Under the pieces are notes generated by a model. It was given only the letters and a program-made list of their open reading frames with translations. It searched no databases and was not told the DNA's origin. Shown in pieces: positions 1-7,983 of a stretch of 64,000 bases of DNA. This DNA is from JBMYRH01 sp049602155. Lineage in GTDB: Bacteria; Myxococcota_A; UBA9042; PHBI01; JBMYRH01. The stretch covers positions 248,001 to 312,000 of the forward strand of contig JBMYRH010000004.1 of assembly GCA_049602155.1 (NCBI GenBank), read 5' to 3'. The position numbers and the translations under genes are program-made. Each line of letters opens with the position of its first letter. Positions within the stretch are counted from its first letter, which is position 1.

Positions 1-300
1 ATCGGAACGCAGGCGTTCGAAGAGAAGCCCCTGCGCGTCCTCATCGGAGGGTGTCGCGCCCATCTCGATGGCCAAGCCTCCACCGTAGACCTGCTGCCGA
101 TCCCAGGAGAGGTCCACCAGAGAGAGCATCGTCACGCTCTTCTGCTTATCCCAGAGCCCCTGACGTCGAAGGAAGTCACGAAAAGGCTTAAACTTGGCGC
201 CCTCGGGGGTCGCCAAGAAGCCCGCAATCGCACGCAGCTTAGGGATGTACTGATCGTAGCGCGTCCCCGGCATTGCTTCGTACTCAACACGCTGTGTCAT
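1..300 (-). CDS. Hypothetical protein, N-terminal 100 residues (runs off the left edge)
   Basis: Reading leftward from an ATG at 300-298, the frame stays open to base 1, so only the first 100 residues are present. A good ribosome site (GGAGG, 6 bases before the ATG) supports the start. The product begins MTQRVEYEAMPGTRYDQYIP and is soluble, charged and without a signal peptide; it contains segments such as GFLATPEGAKFKPFRDFL and LVDLSWDRQQVYGG. I do not recognise the family. It is divergent from the lipoprotein gene that starts at 436, with about 135 bases between them that probably hold both promoters. The missing C-terminus lies outside the window. Confidence 0.7.
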   Translation of the reverse strand, partial: MTQRVEYEAMPGTRYDQYIPKLRAIAGFLATPEGAKFKPFRDFLRRQGLWDKQKSVTMLSLVDLSWDRQQVYGGGLAIEMGATPSDEDAQGLLFERLRSD

Positions 301-435
301 GTCGACCCTCCATCACCCCTGACGTTAGCGCGGTCGTGGTCCACTTGTCGACGCTCCGTGAGCCTCCCTTGTTGACATCGCCTCCGACGTCACGCAGATC
401 CTGCCGAGCGTGTCGCACGACCGGGAGTTCTAAAC

Positions 436-1269
436 ATGCGTCCATTGTACGTCCTCACCTTCGCTTCGCTCCTCATTGGCTGCCAAAGCCCCGAGGCGCC
501 GACCTCCAACCCGACGTCCCCTGCCGCCCCCGCTCTCAAGGCGCCGGCACCTGCAAAAGCAGCTCCGACGGCCAACCCTGTCCACGGTGGCAAAGCCCTG
601 CCTGGTGGGGTCATGACCACAAAGCTGCCCGCCGACCCGAACCGGATCCCGAACGACGCGATCCATGCCGCCTATCGGAAGCCCGCCGCACCTTCGGCGT
701 CCCAACTGCCAAGCGGCCACCCTCCTATCCCAGGTAAGTCAGCCGCCGCCGCGGCGCCCTTTGCGGCCAAGACCCCTGAAGGTGAGACCGGCGTCCCGAT
801 GCCCTTGCCGCTCAAGGGGCCTGGCAGCGTCGACGAGCTTACGCGCCGCCTGGCTAAGGTCACCGACGCCGCGACGAAAACCTCCCTCGAGCAGGCTTTT
901 CGTCTGACCTTCACGCTAGACCGCTCCAAGCGCAACCCAGCGCAGGCCAAGACGTTGTTGGCTCCTCTCGCTCAAGACGCCGTATCAGGAGCGACAGCCA
1001 GCCGCATCCTCGGCTACGTCGCCGTCTCGCAAGGGTTTGATTTCGCCGGCGCCATGAAGCACTACGGAGCCGCAGTAGCGAAAGACGCCGAGTACGGCGA
1101 GGCCCACTACGCGCTCGCCTTCATGCACGTCCGCGGCGACAAGACCGCAGGCAAGCAACACTTCGAGCGCGCAATGTCCCTCGGTGTCCCTGATACCCGC
1201 GGGATCGCGCGCTTCTACCCCGGCGCGGCGACGCCCGCAGCGAAACAAGCGGTTGACCCAGCCAAGTAA
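436..1269 (+). CDS. Lipoprotein with Ala/Pro-rich linker and TPR/Sel1-like repeats
   Basis: The 277-residue product opens with a type II signal peptide (MRPLYVLTFASLLIGCQ), with the lipobox L-I-G-C placing the lipidated Cys at residue 16. Residues 17-115 are a low-complexity Ala/Pro/Lys stretch typical of an envelope linker. From about residue 130 to 260 there are helical repeats: GYVAVSQGFDFAGAMKHYGA and AEYGEAHYALAFMHVRGD read like tetratricopeptide or Sel1 units, which normally bind proteins. GGGAG-like bases sit about 8 nt before the ATG. It lies directly upstream of groES but a 120-base gap separates them. The specific role is unknown; it is probably an outer-membrane lipoprotein that scaffolds partners in the periplasm. 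Confidence 0.8.
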   Translation: MRPLYVLTFASLLIGCQSPEAPTSNPTSPAAPALKAPAPAKAAPTANPVHGGKALPGGVMTTKLPADPNRIPNDAIHAAYRKPAAPSASQLPSGHPPIPGKSAAAAAPFAAKTPEGETGVPMPLPLKGPGSVDELTRRLAKVTDAATKTSLEQAFRLTFTLDRSKRNPAQAKTLLAPLAQDAVSGATASRILGYVAVSQGFDFAGAMKHYGAAVAKDAEYGEAHYALAFMHVRGDKTAGKQHFERAMSLGVPDTRGIARFYPGAATPAAKQAVDPAK

Positions 1270-1330
1270 GTGACTATTGTCTGGGCGCCTTCGAGCCCAA
1301 TTGCGCCGAAACGCACTGTTTTTTCGTGGT

Positions 1331-1341
1331 GTTAACTTAAC
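1331..1341. promoter_or_regulatory. Palindrome GTTAACTTAAC upstream of groES
   Basis: An 11-base near-perfect palindrome (GTTAA-c-TTAAC) lies about 50 bases before the groES start, next to a run of six T. It is not the CIRCE element (TTAGCACTC-N9-GAGTGCTAA) that controls many groESL operons, and I see no CIRCE anywhere in this gap. It could be an operator or AT-rich promoter spacer; function is a guess. Confidence 0.25.
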
Positions 1342-1392
1342 AACACGTCGAGTCACAAAGCATACCTGCCCTTGTCGTAGGAGAGAGTAGCG

Positions 1393-1683
1393 ATGGAATT
1401 CAAGCCCCTTAACGACCGAATTCTGGTTGAGCGTGTTGAGGAACCCACCACGACCTCAAGCGGTATCATCATCCCCGACACAGCCAAGGAGAAGCCACTC
1501 CGTGGCTCCGTCCTGGCGGTTGGACCTGGTCGCACCTCTGATGACGGCACTCTGACGCCATTGGCGGTTTCCGTGGGAGACACCATCGTCTTCGGCAAGT
1601 ACGCCGGCACTGAACTGAAGATTGACGGCGTAGAGCGCACCATCCTCCGCGAGGATGACGTGCTCGGCGTGGTGGAGGCTTAA
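1393..1683 (+). CDS. groES: Co-chaperonin GroES (Hsp10)
   Basis: The 96-residue product is the usual length for GroES, the heptameric lid that closes the GroEL folding chamber in the cytoplasm. It has the typical N-terminus FKPLNDRILVERVE, the mobile loop around residues 17-32 (TTTSSGIIIPDTAKEKP) with its hydrophobic GroEL-contact residues, the beta-hairpin VLAVGPG, and the C-terminal D-x-L-G-V-V. GGAGAG precedes the ATG. groEL follows after 3 bases, so the two are co-transcribed. The promoter region has no CIRCE box, so HrcA control is not supported here; see the palindrome at 1331-1341. Confidence 0.98.
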   Translation: MEFKPLNDRILVERVEEPTTTSSGIIIPDTAKEKPLRGSVLAVGPGRTSDDGTLTPLAVSVGDTIVFGKYAGTELKIDGVERTILREDDVLGVVEA

Positions 1684-1686
1684 CCG

Positions 1687-3279
1687 ATGAATGGAAAGAA
1701 AGTTGTCATGGGCCGAGATGCCCGCCTAGGCCTCCTCGATGGCGTCAACCAGCTGGCTGATGCGGTGAAGGTCACCTTGGGACCACGTGGTCGTAACGTC
1801 GTGATCGACAAGTCCTTCGGGCCACCGCTGGTGACCAAGGACGGCGTCACGGTCGCGAAAGAGATCGAGCCGGTCGATCCGGTCGCCGCCTTGGGCGCAC
1901 AGCTCGTCAAAGACGTCGCGTCACGGACATCCGATCGCGCTGGGGACGGCACAACGACCGCCACCGTCTTGGCCCGCGCCATGTACGAGGACGGGGTCAA
2001 GCTGGTCACGGCAGGCATCGATCCCATGAGCGTCAAGCGCGGCATGGACATCGGCGTCGGTGAGATCATCAAGGCGCTCGGCGCGATGTCGCGCCCCGCT
2101 CAGGACCGCCAGGCGATCCAGCAAGTGGCGACGGTCTCTGCAAACGGCGAAGCCTCTATCGGCCAAATCTTGGCGGATGCGATGGAGAAGGTCGGTAAAG
2201 AGGGCGTCATCACCGTCGAGGAAGGCAAGGGAATCGACACGACCCTCGACTTGGTCGAAGGCATGCAGTTCGATCGCGGCTACCTCTCACCTCACTTCGT
2301 CACCGACCCCAACACGTTGAAGGTCGAGCTCGACGGACCCGCGCTGCTCTTCATCGACAAGAAGGTCTCCAACCTCCGGGAGATCTTGCCTGTCCTTGAG
2401 CTCATCACGCGAGACGGACGCGCGCTCGTCATCCTATCTGAGAATGTCGAAGGCGAGGCCCTCGCTGGCCTTGTGGTCAACAAGCTGCGCGGCACGCTCC
2501 GCGTGACCGCCGCAAAGGCGCCTGGCTTCGGTGACCGCCGCAAGGCCATGCTCGAGGACATGGCTATCCTCACGGGCGGGCAAGTGATCTCCGAGGACCT
2601 CGGGATGACCATGGAGGGGATCACCCCCGACATGCTTGGCTCATGCCGCAAGCTCATCATGACGAAGGACGACACCACCATCGTCGAGGGCGCCGGTGAC
2701 GCCGAGGCGATTCAGGCACGCATGAATGTGCTGCGGCGCCAAATCGAGGAGACCTCAAGCGACTACGATCGCGAAAAGCTCCAAGAGCGGCTCGCGAAGC
2801 TCTCTGGAGGCGTCGCCGTCATCCGCGTCGGCGCAGCAACCGAGACCGAGATGAAGGAGCGGAAAGCGCGCGTCGAGGATGCGCTCCACGCCACTCGCGC
2901 AGCCGTTGAAGAGGGCGTCCTCCCTGGTGGAGGCGTCGCCCTCATCCGCGTCAAGGGTGCACTAGACGACCTGGGCATCGACGATGAGCGGCGCTACGGC
3001 ATCGACGTCCTTCGCCGCTCCCTTGAAGCCCCACTTCGGCAGATCTCTGCGAATGCAGGTGTCGCGCCGTCCGTGGTGGTCGAGAAGGTCGCGAACGGTG
3101 ATGATGGCTTTGGCTACAACGCCCGAACCGACACCTATGAGGACCTCCTCGCAGCGGGAGTCCTTGACCCCGCGAAGGTGACCCGTACCGCCCTTGAGAA
3201 CGCATGCAGCGTCGCTGGCATGTTGATCACCGCTGAGGCGCTGATCGTGACGCCGCTGGATGATAGCGAGGAAGACTGA
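1687..3279 (+). CDS. groEL: Chaperonin GroEL (Hsp60), lacking the GGM tail
   Basis: The 530-residue protein is the ATP-driven folding chamber subunit. The ATP site is intact (KVTLGPRGRNV, DGVTVAKEI, AGDGTTTATVLA) and so is the region VEDALHATRAAVEEGVLPGGG, with the catalytic Asp of the D-A-x-x-A-T-R motif. The apical segment VEGMQFDRGYLSPHFVTD is canonical. Compared with the usual 540-550 residues, the C-terminal Gly-Gly-Met repeats are absent; the protein ends in an acidic tail, TPLDDSEED. Tail-less or divergent GroELs are often second copies in bacteria with several chaperonins, so this may be a specialised paralogue. It starts 3 bases after groES and overlaps grpE by one base (TGATG). Confidence 0.98.
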   Translation: MNGKKVVMGRDARLGLLDGVNQLADAVKVTLGPRGRNVVIDKSFGPPLVTKDGVTVAKEIEPVDPVAALGAQLVKDVASRTSDRAGDGTTTATVLARAMYEDGVKLVTAGIDPMSVKRGMDIGVGEIIKALGAMSRPAQDRQAIQQVATVSANGEASIGQILADAMEKVGKEGVITVEEGKGIDTTLDLVEGMQFDRGYLSPHFVTDPNTLKVELDGPALLFIDKKVSNLREILPVLELITRDGRALVILSENVEGEALAGLVVNKLRGTLRVTAAKAPGFGDRRKAMLEDMAILTGGQVISEDLGMTMEGITPDMLGSCRKLIMTKDDTTIVEGAGDAEAIQARMNVLRRQIEETSSDYDREKLQERLAKLSGGVAVIRVGAATETEMKERKARVEDALHATRAAVEEGVLPGGGVALIRVKGALDDLGIDDERRYGIDVLRRSLEAPLRQISANAGVAPSVVVEKVANGDDGFGYNARTDTYEDLLAAGVLDPAKVTRTALENACSVAGMLITAEALIVTPLDDSEED

Positions 3280-3980
3280 TGTCTAAGCCGACCCACGTCC
3301 CTCCTCATCCTGGTCAACAGAAGCGGCGCCAGCCGATTCAAGATGACATCATGGCTGGCGCCGACGTCCACGACGGCGGCGAGGCCACCTCGGCACCTTC
3401 TGAAGCCGGCCCTGAGCCCGAGCTTGAGGACATTGTCGAGGAGGTCACGGAGACCGAGGAGTCGGCTGCTCCTTCAGAGCCCGTCTCGCAAGACTTTCGA
3501 GACCAGCGCATTCAGATGCTTGAGGCTGCGCTCGAAGAACGCGAGAAGACGCTTCAAGACTACATCCGCGCTCACAAGCGCGCTCAGGTCGAGTTCGAGT
3601 CCTTCAAGACCCGAATGCGAGCCAACGAGAAGGGACACGCTGACATCGCTCGTGGCAAAGTTGTTGAGCGCATGCTCGACGTCTACGACAACCTCCAGCG
3701 GAGCTTGGAGGCCTCACGGCTCGCGGACACCGTCGATGACTTGCGCGCTGGTGTCGAACTCGTGACGCGAGATTTCCTGCAGCGACTCGAAGAGCTTGGC
3801 CTGACTCGGTTCGATCCGATCGGTCAGCCCTTCGATCCCAACTGCATGGAGGCCATGGGGGTCGTGCCTGTCGCAGAAGATGCGCGGAACGGCACAGTCG
3901 TGATGACACTGAAGCCAGGGTTCCGGCTCAATGACCGCGAACTACGACCAGCGATGGTTCAGGTCGGCCGCAAGTTCTAA
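3279..3980 (+). CDS. grpE: GrpE nucleotide exchange factor for DnaK
   Basis: The 233-residue product has a roughly 75-residue acidic, probably disordered N-terminus. A long coiled coil follows (residues 75-135, with DYIRAHKRAQVEFESFKTRM), and then the GrpE beta-wing domain with FDPNCMEAMGVVPV and the terminal G-F-x-L-N-D-R-x-L-R-P-A-M-V-x-V. GrpE dimers release ADP from DnaK in the cytoplasm. The start ATG shares its first base with the groEL stop. A grpE gene directly behind groESL, without dnaK, dnaJ or hrcA, is uncommon. The extended acidic N-terminus makes it longer than the usual 190-200 residues. Confidence 0.95.
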   Translation: MSKPTHVPPHPGQQKRRQPIQDDIMAGADVHDGGEATSAPSEAGPEPELEDIVEEVTETEESAAPSEPVSQDFRDQRIQMLEAALEEREKTLQDYIRAHKRAQVEFESFKTRMRANEKGHADIARGKVVERMLDVYDNLQRSLEASRLADTVDDLRAGVELVTRDFLQRLEELGLTRFDPIGQPFDPNCMEAMGVVPVAEDARNGTVVMTLKPGFRLNDRELRPAMVQVGRKF

Positions 3981-3981
3981 G

Positions 3982-5034
3982 ATGTCGATGGACGGGGACC
4001 CTCACGCTCCACCGGTGGCGCTCTTCGCCCGACCATCGGCGACCCATATCGCGACGCTGCTCGTCGACCCCGCAGGAGTCGTCTCGAACGTTCAGGGTCC
4101 AGGAGCACCTGGCCACGGGCTCTCTCGAGGCCTCGTCGGGTTGTCGCTGACCCACGCTGCAGTCCCGTGGAACGGGGCCCTTGAGCAAGCGCGGGTGGCG
4201 TGCCTTCAAGCGAGCCCCAGTGTGCTCACCTTGCCGCCCAGCTTTGAGGGCTCAGGTCGCGCTTATCGTCTCGACGATCAAGGCAGCGTGGTCATCATCC
4301 TGTCCACGTCAAGCGAGAGCGGTCACGTCGACAGGATGGCGCGCGTCACGGATCTTGGCCGCTGGACACGTGGATTCGTGCACATGCTCAACAACACCCT
4401 CGTCGGCGTCCTCGGGTACGCGGAATTCGGTCTCAAGCAGGTCAACCCGGACGTGACGCGCAACGCCCTCACCCAGATCCAACGCGCCGGACAGCGGCTG
4501 CGAGAGCGAGGCAACACTTTACTGACCTACGGACGCGCCCTTGAGGCGACCCACGGACAGGAACACTGCTCGCCATCGAAGGCAGCTCAAGCCGCCATCA
4601 AACTCGTGGACTCCTCTGGGCGTGATTCGAGGCGCATCTCCGTCGGTGATATCCCGGAGACCGCCACGGTGCGCGGGTCAGAGTCAGTCGTCGCGCAAAT
4701 CTTGGCCAACCTCATCGAGAACGCGCTGGATGCGACAGAGGACAACCTCGGGAGCGTGACCCTGTCGATGACGGCCTCTGCGGAGACGTGCGAGCTAAGC
4801 GTTGTGGATGCGGGCTGCGGCATGACCCCCACTATGCTCAGTCGGGCAGCTCAGCCGTTTATGACCACCAAAGCCGGCACTCAAGAGGGACATGCGCCCG
4901 GAGGGATGGGGCTCACCCTAGCTGTACAAATGGCCGCTCATATCGGCGGCACACTGACCCTCGAGAGCACCCCCGATCGCGGGACAACGGCCACACTGAG
5001 TTGCCCAAGCATCGCGCTACCTCAGGATGCCTAA
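3982..5034 (+). CDS. Sensor histidine kinase, soluble (NtrB-like core)
   Basis: I place the start at ATG 3982, one base after the grpE stop, giving 350 residues; an upstream in-frame ATG would run inside grpE. Residues 1-110 may form a PAS-like sensor, with no membrane segment. The dimerisation helix contains the likely phospho-His at about residue 134 in GFVHMLNNTLVGVLGYAEF, a pattern of NtrB-type kinases. The catalytic domain shows the N box (ILANLIENALDAT), G1 (VVDAGCGM) and G2 (GGMGLTLAVQMAAHIGG). It should autophosphorylate and pass phosphate to a response regulator, but none is encoded in this window. Linkage to groESL-grpE suggests a stress-related signal; this is inference. Confidence 0.88.
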   Translation: MSMDGDPHAPPVALFARPSATHIATLLVDPAGVVSNVQGPGAPGHGLSRGLVGLSLTHAAVPWNGALEQARVACLQASPSVLTLPPSFEGSGRAYRLDDQGSVVIILSTSSESGHVDRMARVTDLGRWTRGFVHMLNNTLVGVLGYAEFGLKQVNPDVTRNALTQIQRAGQRLRERGNTLLTYGRALEATHGQEHCSPSKAAQAAIKLVDSSGRDSRRISVGDIPETATVRGSESVVAQILANLIENALDATEDNLGSVTLSMTASAETCELSVVDAGCGMTPTMLSRAAQPFMTTKAGTQEGHAPGGMGLTLAVQMAAHIGGTLTLESTPDRGTTATLSCPSIALPQDA

Positions 5035-5152
5035 CTGACGTTCCCCCTGGGGTCTTGCCGCTCATCGCCCCGTGTGGCAGACAGGGGTCAGACCGCACCT
5101 CAACGAGTCAGCCTCCCTGCCCCCTTACACTTGCCTCAAGAACGAGCCTTGA

Positions 5153-6082
5153 ATGACCGTCAGATGCCTGAGCCTTGTCTTGGCGCTCCTCATACTGCAG
5201 GGGTGCAGGGGCCCCCGCGATCCCGACCTCGATCGTCGCCTATCGGAGGCCGCGATAGAGAAGAGCCTCCCCGCTCCTGTGGCGTCGAAGGAAGCGTCTG
5301 CGACCCCCACTGAGGAAGAGAAAGCCGCGAAGAAAGAAGAGGACGAGGCGGGCCTGCCCCCCGCTGGGAGCGTAGAACTCCGTCCCTATGACCAAGCTGA
5401 GCTGCTCGCGATCATGAAGAGCGTCCCGAGGGCTGAGGGGCTCGCACCAGCGGCCACTGACCAAGCCTACGAGGCGCGCATCACAACCAGCCTTGGCGAC
5501 ATCGTGTGCACCCTCGATCACACACGGGCTCCGCAAACCACCGCCAACTTTATCGCCTTGGCCAACGGCAAGCGGCCATGGCGCGATCCAGACACGAAGG
5601 AGATCGCTCGAACCCCCTTCTTCGATGGTCTAATCATTCACCGCGCGATTAAGGACTTCATCGTCCAGACGGGCAAACCTGGTACGGGGGCCTCATCGGG
5701 ACCTGGCTGGACCATCCCGCGCGAGACAGGCACCCCCGCGTACTTCGCCGCCCCCGGCAGCATGGGGATGGTCGATGCCGGCGAAGACACCCACGCCAGC
5801 CAATTCTTCATCACGTTGCGAGCACAGAAGAGCCTGAAGGAGAAGTACACGCCGTTCGGGACGTGCGACACCCTGGACCTCCTGAGGCGCATCGCCAATG
5901 CCGAAAAGCAGCCCCCTTCAGGCAAGGGCAAGAGCGCGACAAAGCCCCTCAAGCCTGTCCGAATCGAGAAAATCCGGGTCACGGCAGTAGCCCCCAAGAA
6001 GGCCAAGAGCGCCCCCCCTGAACCCTCGAAAAGTGCCCCCGCCAAGCCACCGATTAGCGCCCCTTCGAGAGCAACGCCCTAG
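5153..6082 (+). CDS. Lipoprotein peptidyl-prolyl cis-trans isomerase, cyclophilin type
   Basis: The 309-residue product starts with a lipoprotein signal (SLVLALLILQGCRG, Cys at residue 18), so it is a membrane-tethered envelope foldase. After a charged linker (about 25-85) the cyclophilin domain covers roughly residues 105-275. The catalytic stretch FFDGLIIHRAIKDFIVQTGK corresponds to the F-H-R-V-I-x-x-F-M-x-Q-G-G core with its active Arg, and ASQFFITL is the second signature. The final 40 residues are Lys/Ala/Pro-rich. It probably isomerises X-Pro bonds in secreted proteins, of which this region encodes many. It is separated by 118 bases from the kinase gene. Confidence 0.93.
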   Translation: MTVRCLSLVLALLILQGCRGPRDPDLDRRLSEAAIEKSLPAPVASKEASATPTEEEKAAKKEEDEAGLPPAGSVELRPYDQAELLAIMKSVPRAEGLAPAATDQAYEARITTSLGDIVCTLDHTRAPQTTANFIALANGKRPWRDPDTKEIARTPFFDGLIIHRAIKDFIVQTGKPGTGASSGPGWTIPRETGTPAYFAAPGSMGMVDAGEDTHASQFFITLRAQKSLKEKYTPFGTCDTLDLLRRIANAEKQPPSGKGKSATKPLKPVRIEKIRVTAVAPKKAKSAPPEPSKSAPAKPPISAPSRATP

Positions 6083-6166
6083 GCGCACAAGGCTGAGTCG
6101 CGTCTTGAGCCGCGAAATCAGTTGACCGAGCGGGGGGTCATCCCTATCATGCGCTGCCCTGTTGTA

Positions 6167-6187
6167 AGGAGGCCCGGAAAGCGGGCC
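6167..6187 (+). promoter_or_regulatory. Shine-Dalgarno fused to a stem-loop before the DUF177 start
   Basis: AGGAGG (6167-6172) runs into a six-base-pair hairpin, GGCCCG-gaaag-CGGGCC (6171-6187). The likely ATG (6203) is 30 bases from the Shine-Dalgarno, too far unless the hairpin loops out, which leaves about 15 bases. This could be a translational control element. Confidence 0.35.
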
Positions 6188-6202
6188 AAACCTATTGAAA
6201 AC

Positions 6203-6736
6203 ATGAAGCTTCCCAGCCTATCCATCCAGGTCAACGAGCTCCCCGAGGCCGGCAAGGTCATCGAAGGTGAGTTCCCCGAGACGTGGCTCGGTGACACGCT
6301 GCTGGCGCCTTATCGTGCGCTTAAGCCGGTCACTTGCCATATCGAGGTCCGCCCAGTCGGAGACAATGTGTGGGTCGAAGGGCAGGTCAGCATCGACCTC
6401 TCATTTCAGTGCAGTCGCACACTTGAGGCCGGTGAGATGACGATCAACGTGCGGATCAGCGAGCTCTACCAGCCCGGTCACCGCAAGGACCTGAACCTGA
6501 AAGACGGCATCGAGATTGACGACCTCGAACTAGACGCGGACGAACCGTACGTGTTTGAGAACGGACAAATCGAGTTAGAGTCGCTCATCCGAGAGCAGCT
6601 CGTCATGGCGCAGCCGCCCTACCCGGTGGTCGAACAGCGCGCAAAGGGAAGCAAGGCCGAAGAGCCTGTTTGGACAAGCAAAGAACACGATATCGACCCA
6701 CGTTGGGAAGAACTCAAGAAGCTCAAAATCAACTAG
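6203..6736 (+). CDS. yceD: YceD/DUF177 family protein (large-ribosome-subunit/rpmF partner)
   Basis: A start at ATG 6203 gives 177 residues beginning MKLPSLSIQVNELPEAGK. An in-frame ATG at 6122 would add 27 residues without family-like sequence. DUF177 proteins are small cytoplasmic proteins nearly always encoded next to rpmF, and are linked to 23S rRNA processing or ribosome assembly in bacteria and plastids. The family's C-x-R-C segment appears here as FQCSRTLE, with the second Cys replaced by Thr, and the acidic E-I-D-D-L-E-L-D and DPRWEELKKL ends are typical. rpmF follows after 51 bases. The upstream hairpin with embedded ribosome site is described separately. Confidence 0.9.
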   Translation: MKLPSLSIQVNELPEAGKVIEGEFPETWLGDTLLAPYRALKPVTCHIEVRPVGDNVWVEGQVSIDLSFQCSRTLEAGEMTINVRISELYQPGHRKDLNLKDGIEIDDLELDADEPYVFENGQIELESLIREQLVMAQPPYPVVEQRAKGSKAEEPVWTSKEHDIDPRWEELKKLKIN

Positions 6737-6750
6737 TCAGAATCACACGC

Positions 6751-6768
6751 CTATCACGAGAGTGATGG
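6751..6768 (+). promoter_or_regulatory. GNRA-capped hairpin in the rpmF leader
   Basis: CTATCAC-GAGA-GTGATGG forms a seven-base-pair stem (one wobble pair) with a GAGA tetraloop. It lies between the DUF177 stop and the rpmF ribosome site (GGAGG at about 6779). It may be a processing or autoregulatory site for L32, but there is no direct proof. Confidence 0.35.
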
Positions 6769-6787
6769 CCTTAAGTCGGAGGCAACC

Positions 6788-7006
6788 ATGGCCGTCCCAC
6801 AGAGAAAGAAGAGCAAGGCGAAGCGTGACTCACGTCGTGCCCAGCATGACAAGATCACCTTGCCAAGCGTCAGCATCTGCATGAACTGCGGCGCTGACCA
6901 CCTCAGCCATCGCGCGTGCCCAGAGTGCGGGTGGTACCGAGGTCGGGTGGCCGTGCAGGTCTACGAGGGCATCGAGCCTGAGATCGCTGACGAAGCATCC
7001 CTCTAA
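6788..7006 (+). CDS. rpmF: 50S ribosomal protein L32
   Basis: The 72-residue protein begins MAVPQRKKSKAKRDSRRAQH, the standard L32 N-terminus, and has a zinc-type finger formed by CMNCG and CPECG. This is the Cys4 form of L32 rather than the Cys-less form. It is slightly longer than the usual 56-65 residues because of an acidic tail (YEGIEPEIADEASL). GGAGG lies 6-7 bases before the ATG. The pairing with DUF177 upstream is the conserved arrangement, but the usual plsX and fabH neighbours are absent, and rpiB follows. Confidence 0.97.
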   Translation: MAVPQRKKSKAKRDSRRAQHDKITLPSVSICMNCGADHLSHRACPECGWYRGRVAVQVYEGIEPEIADEASL

Positions 7007-7013
7007 AACCTCG

Positions 7014-7033
7014 CGCGACTCGAAACGAGCGCG
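7014..7033 (+). promoter_or_regulatory. GC-rich hairpin between rpmF and rpiB
   Basis: CGCG-a-CTCG-aaa-CGAGCGCG forms an eight-base-pair stem with one bulged A, immediately before the rpiB ribosome site (AAGGAG). No T run follows, so it is not a classical terminator; it may stabilise the rpmF end or modulate rpiB. Confidence 0.35.
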
Positions 7034-7048
7034 AAGGAGAGGGGCATC

Positions 7049-7501
7049 ATGCGTCGGATACACGTCGGTAGCGACCACGCAGCAGTAGGTCTACGCCTTG
7101 AGGTCGTCGCCCACTTGCGTGAACTCGGCCATTCAGTCACCGAGATCGGACCCTTAGAGGGCGAGCGCTGTGACTACCCTGACCACGCCGCGACGGTCGC
7201 CAGGGCGGTGAGCAGCGGCGCCTCAGATCTCGGTGTCCTTGTCTGCGGCACCGGGATTGGTGTGTCCATCGCAGCGAACAAGATCCCAGGGGTCCGAGCA
7301 GCATTGGTGCATGACATCACGACAGCGACGCTTGCAGCGCAGCATAACAACGCGAACGTACTTTGCGTGGGTGGTCGTCTGCTCGCTCCTCAACTCGCCC
7401 TAGAGTTGGTGGATGCTTGGCTCAGCACCCCCTTCGAGACGCGCCACCAACATCGACTCGATAAGATCACGGCCCTTGAGGGGCCCACGACCGACGGCTA
7501 A
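7049..7501 (+). CDS. rpiB: Ribose-5-phosphate isomerase B
   Basis: The 150-residue product is the normal length for RpiB, which interconverts ribose-5-phosphate and ribulose-5-phosphate in the pentose phosphate pathway. Signatures seen are VGSDHAAVGLRLEV near the N-terminus, the catalytic Cys in VLVCGTGIGVSIAANK, and the phosphate/dimer region LAAQHNNANVLCVGGR. The ribosome site AAGGAGAGGGG precedes the ATG. nrdR follows after 5 bases. Ribulose-5-phosphate is also a riboflavin precursor, so its place ahead of the rib genes makes metabolic sense (inference). Confidence 0.95.
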   Translation: MRRIHVGSDHAAVGLRLEVVAHLRELGHSVTEIGPLEGERCDYPDHAATVARAVSSGASDLGVLVCGTGIGVSIAANKIPGVRAALVHDITTATLAAQHNNANVLCVGGRLLAPQLALELVDAWLSTPFETRHQHRLDKITALEGPTTDG

Positions 7502-7506
7502 CTCTC

Positions 7507-7983
7507 ATGCGGTGCCTCGTCTGCGGTAGCGACGCCACCCGCGTCATCGACTCACGAACAGCCCGCCAGGGGCGAGCTATTCGACGGCGGCGAGAGTGCG
7601 AAGGCTGTGGTGAGCGGTTCACCACGTACGAGGTCATCGAGGCCACGCGACCTAACGTTCTGAAGTCGGACGGTAAGACAGAGCCCTTTGAACCCGACAA
7701 GGTCTTAAAGAGCTTACGCTTGGCTTGCAGCAAACGCTCCATCGAGCTCAACGCGCTGACCGACTTCGTCCACAGCCTGGACGCTCAAGTCTCCACCGGG
7801 AGTCGACGCACCATCCCTACCAGCGAGGTCGGCGATTGGGTGCTCGCGTTCCTCCGTACCCTCGATCCAGTGGCCTACGTTCGATACGCGTCGGTATACC
7901 GCTCCTTCGATGATGTGGATGAATTCATCGAGGAGCTGCGCCGTATTCGCGCCGAAGACGAGGAAGGCTCGGATACGCCATGA
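7507..7983 (+). CDS. nrdR: Transcriptional repressor NrdR
   Basis: The 158-residue protein has the NrdR zinc ribbon at the extreme N-terminus (MRCLVCGS... RECEGCGERFTTYE) and an ATP-cone domain (about residues 48-140; VLKSDGKTEPFEPDKVLKSL and YVRYASVYRSFDDVDEFIEEL). NrdR senses ATP/dATP and represses ribonucleotide reductase genes by binding NrdR boxes; no nrd gene is in the window. The stop overlaps the ribD start (ATGA), so the two are translationally coupled. nrdR ahead of rib genes is a widely conserved bacterial arrangement. Confidence 0.97.
   Translation: MRCLVCGSDATRVIDSRTARQGRAIRRRRECEGCGERFTTYEVIEATRPNVLKSDGKTEPFEPDKVLKSLRLACSKRSIELNALTDFVHSLDAQVSTGSRRTIPTSEVGDWVLAFLRTLDPVAYVRYASVYRSFDDVDEFIEELRRIRAEDEEGSDTP

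Noticed and set aside
1277..1325. Possible terminator or CIRCE element before groES
   Set aside because: Short GC inverted repeats and a run of T exist, but no CIRCE consensus and no stem adjoining the T run; I list only the palindrome.
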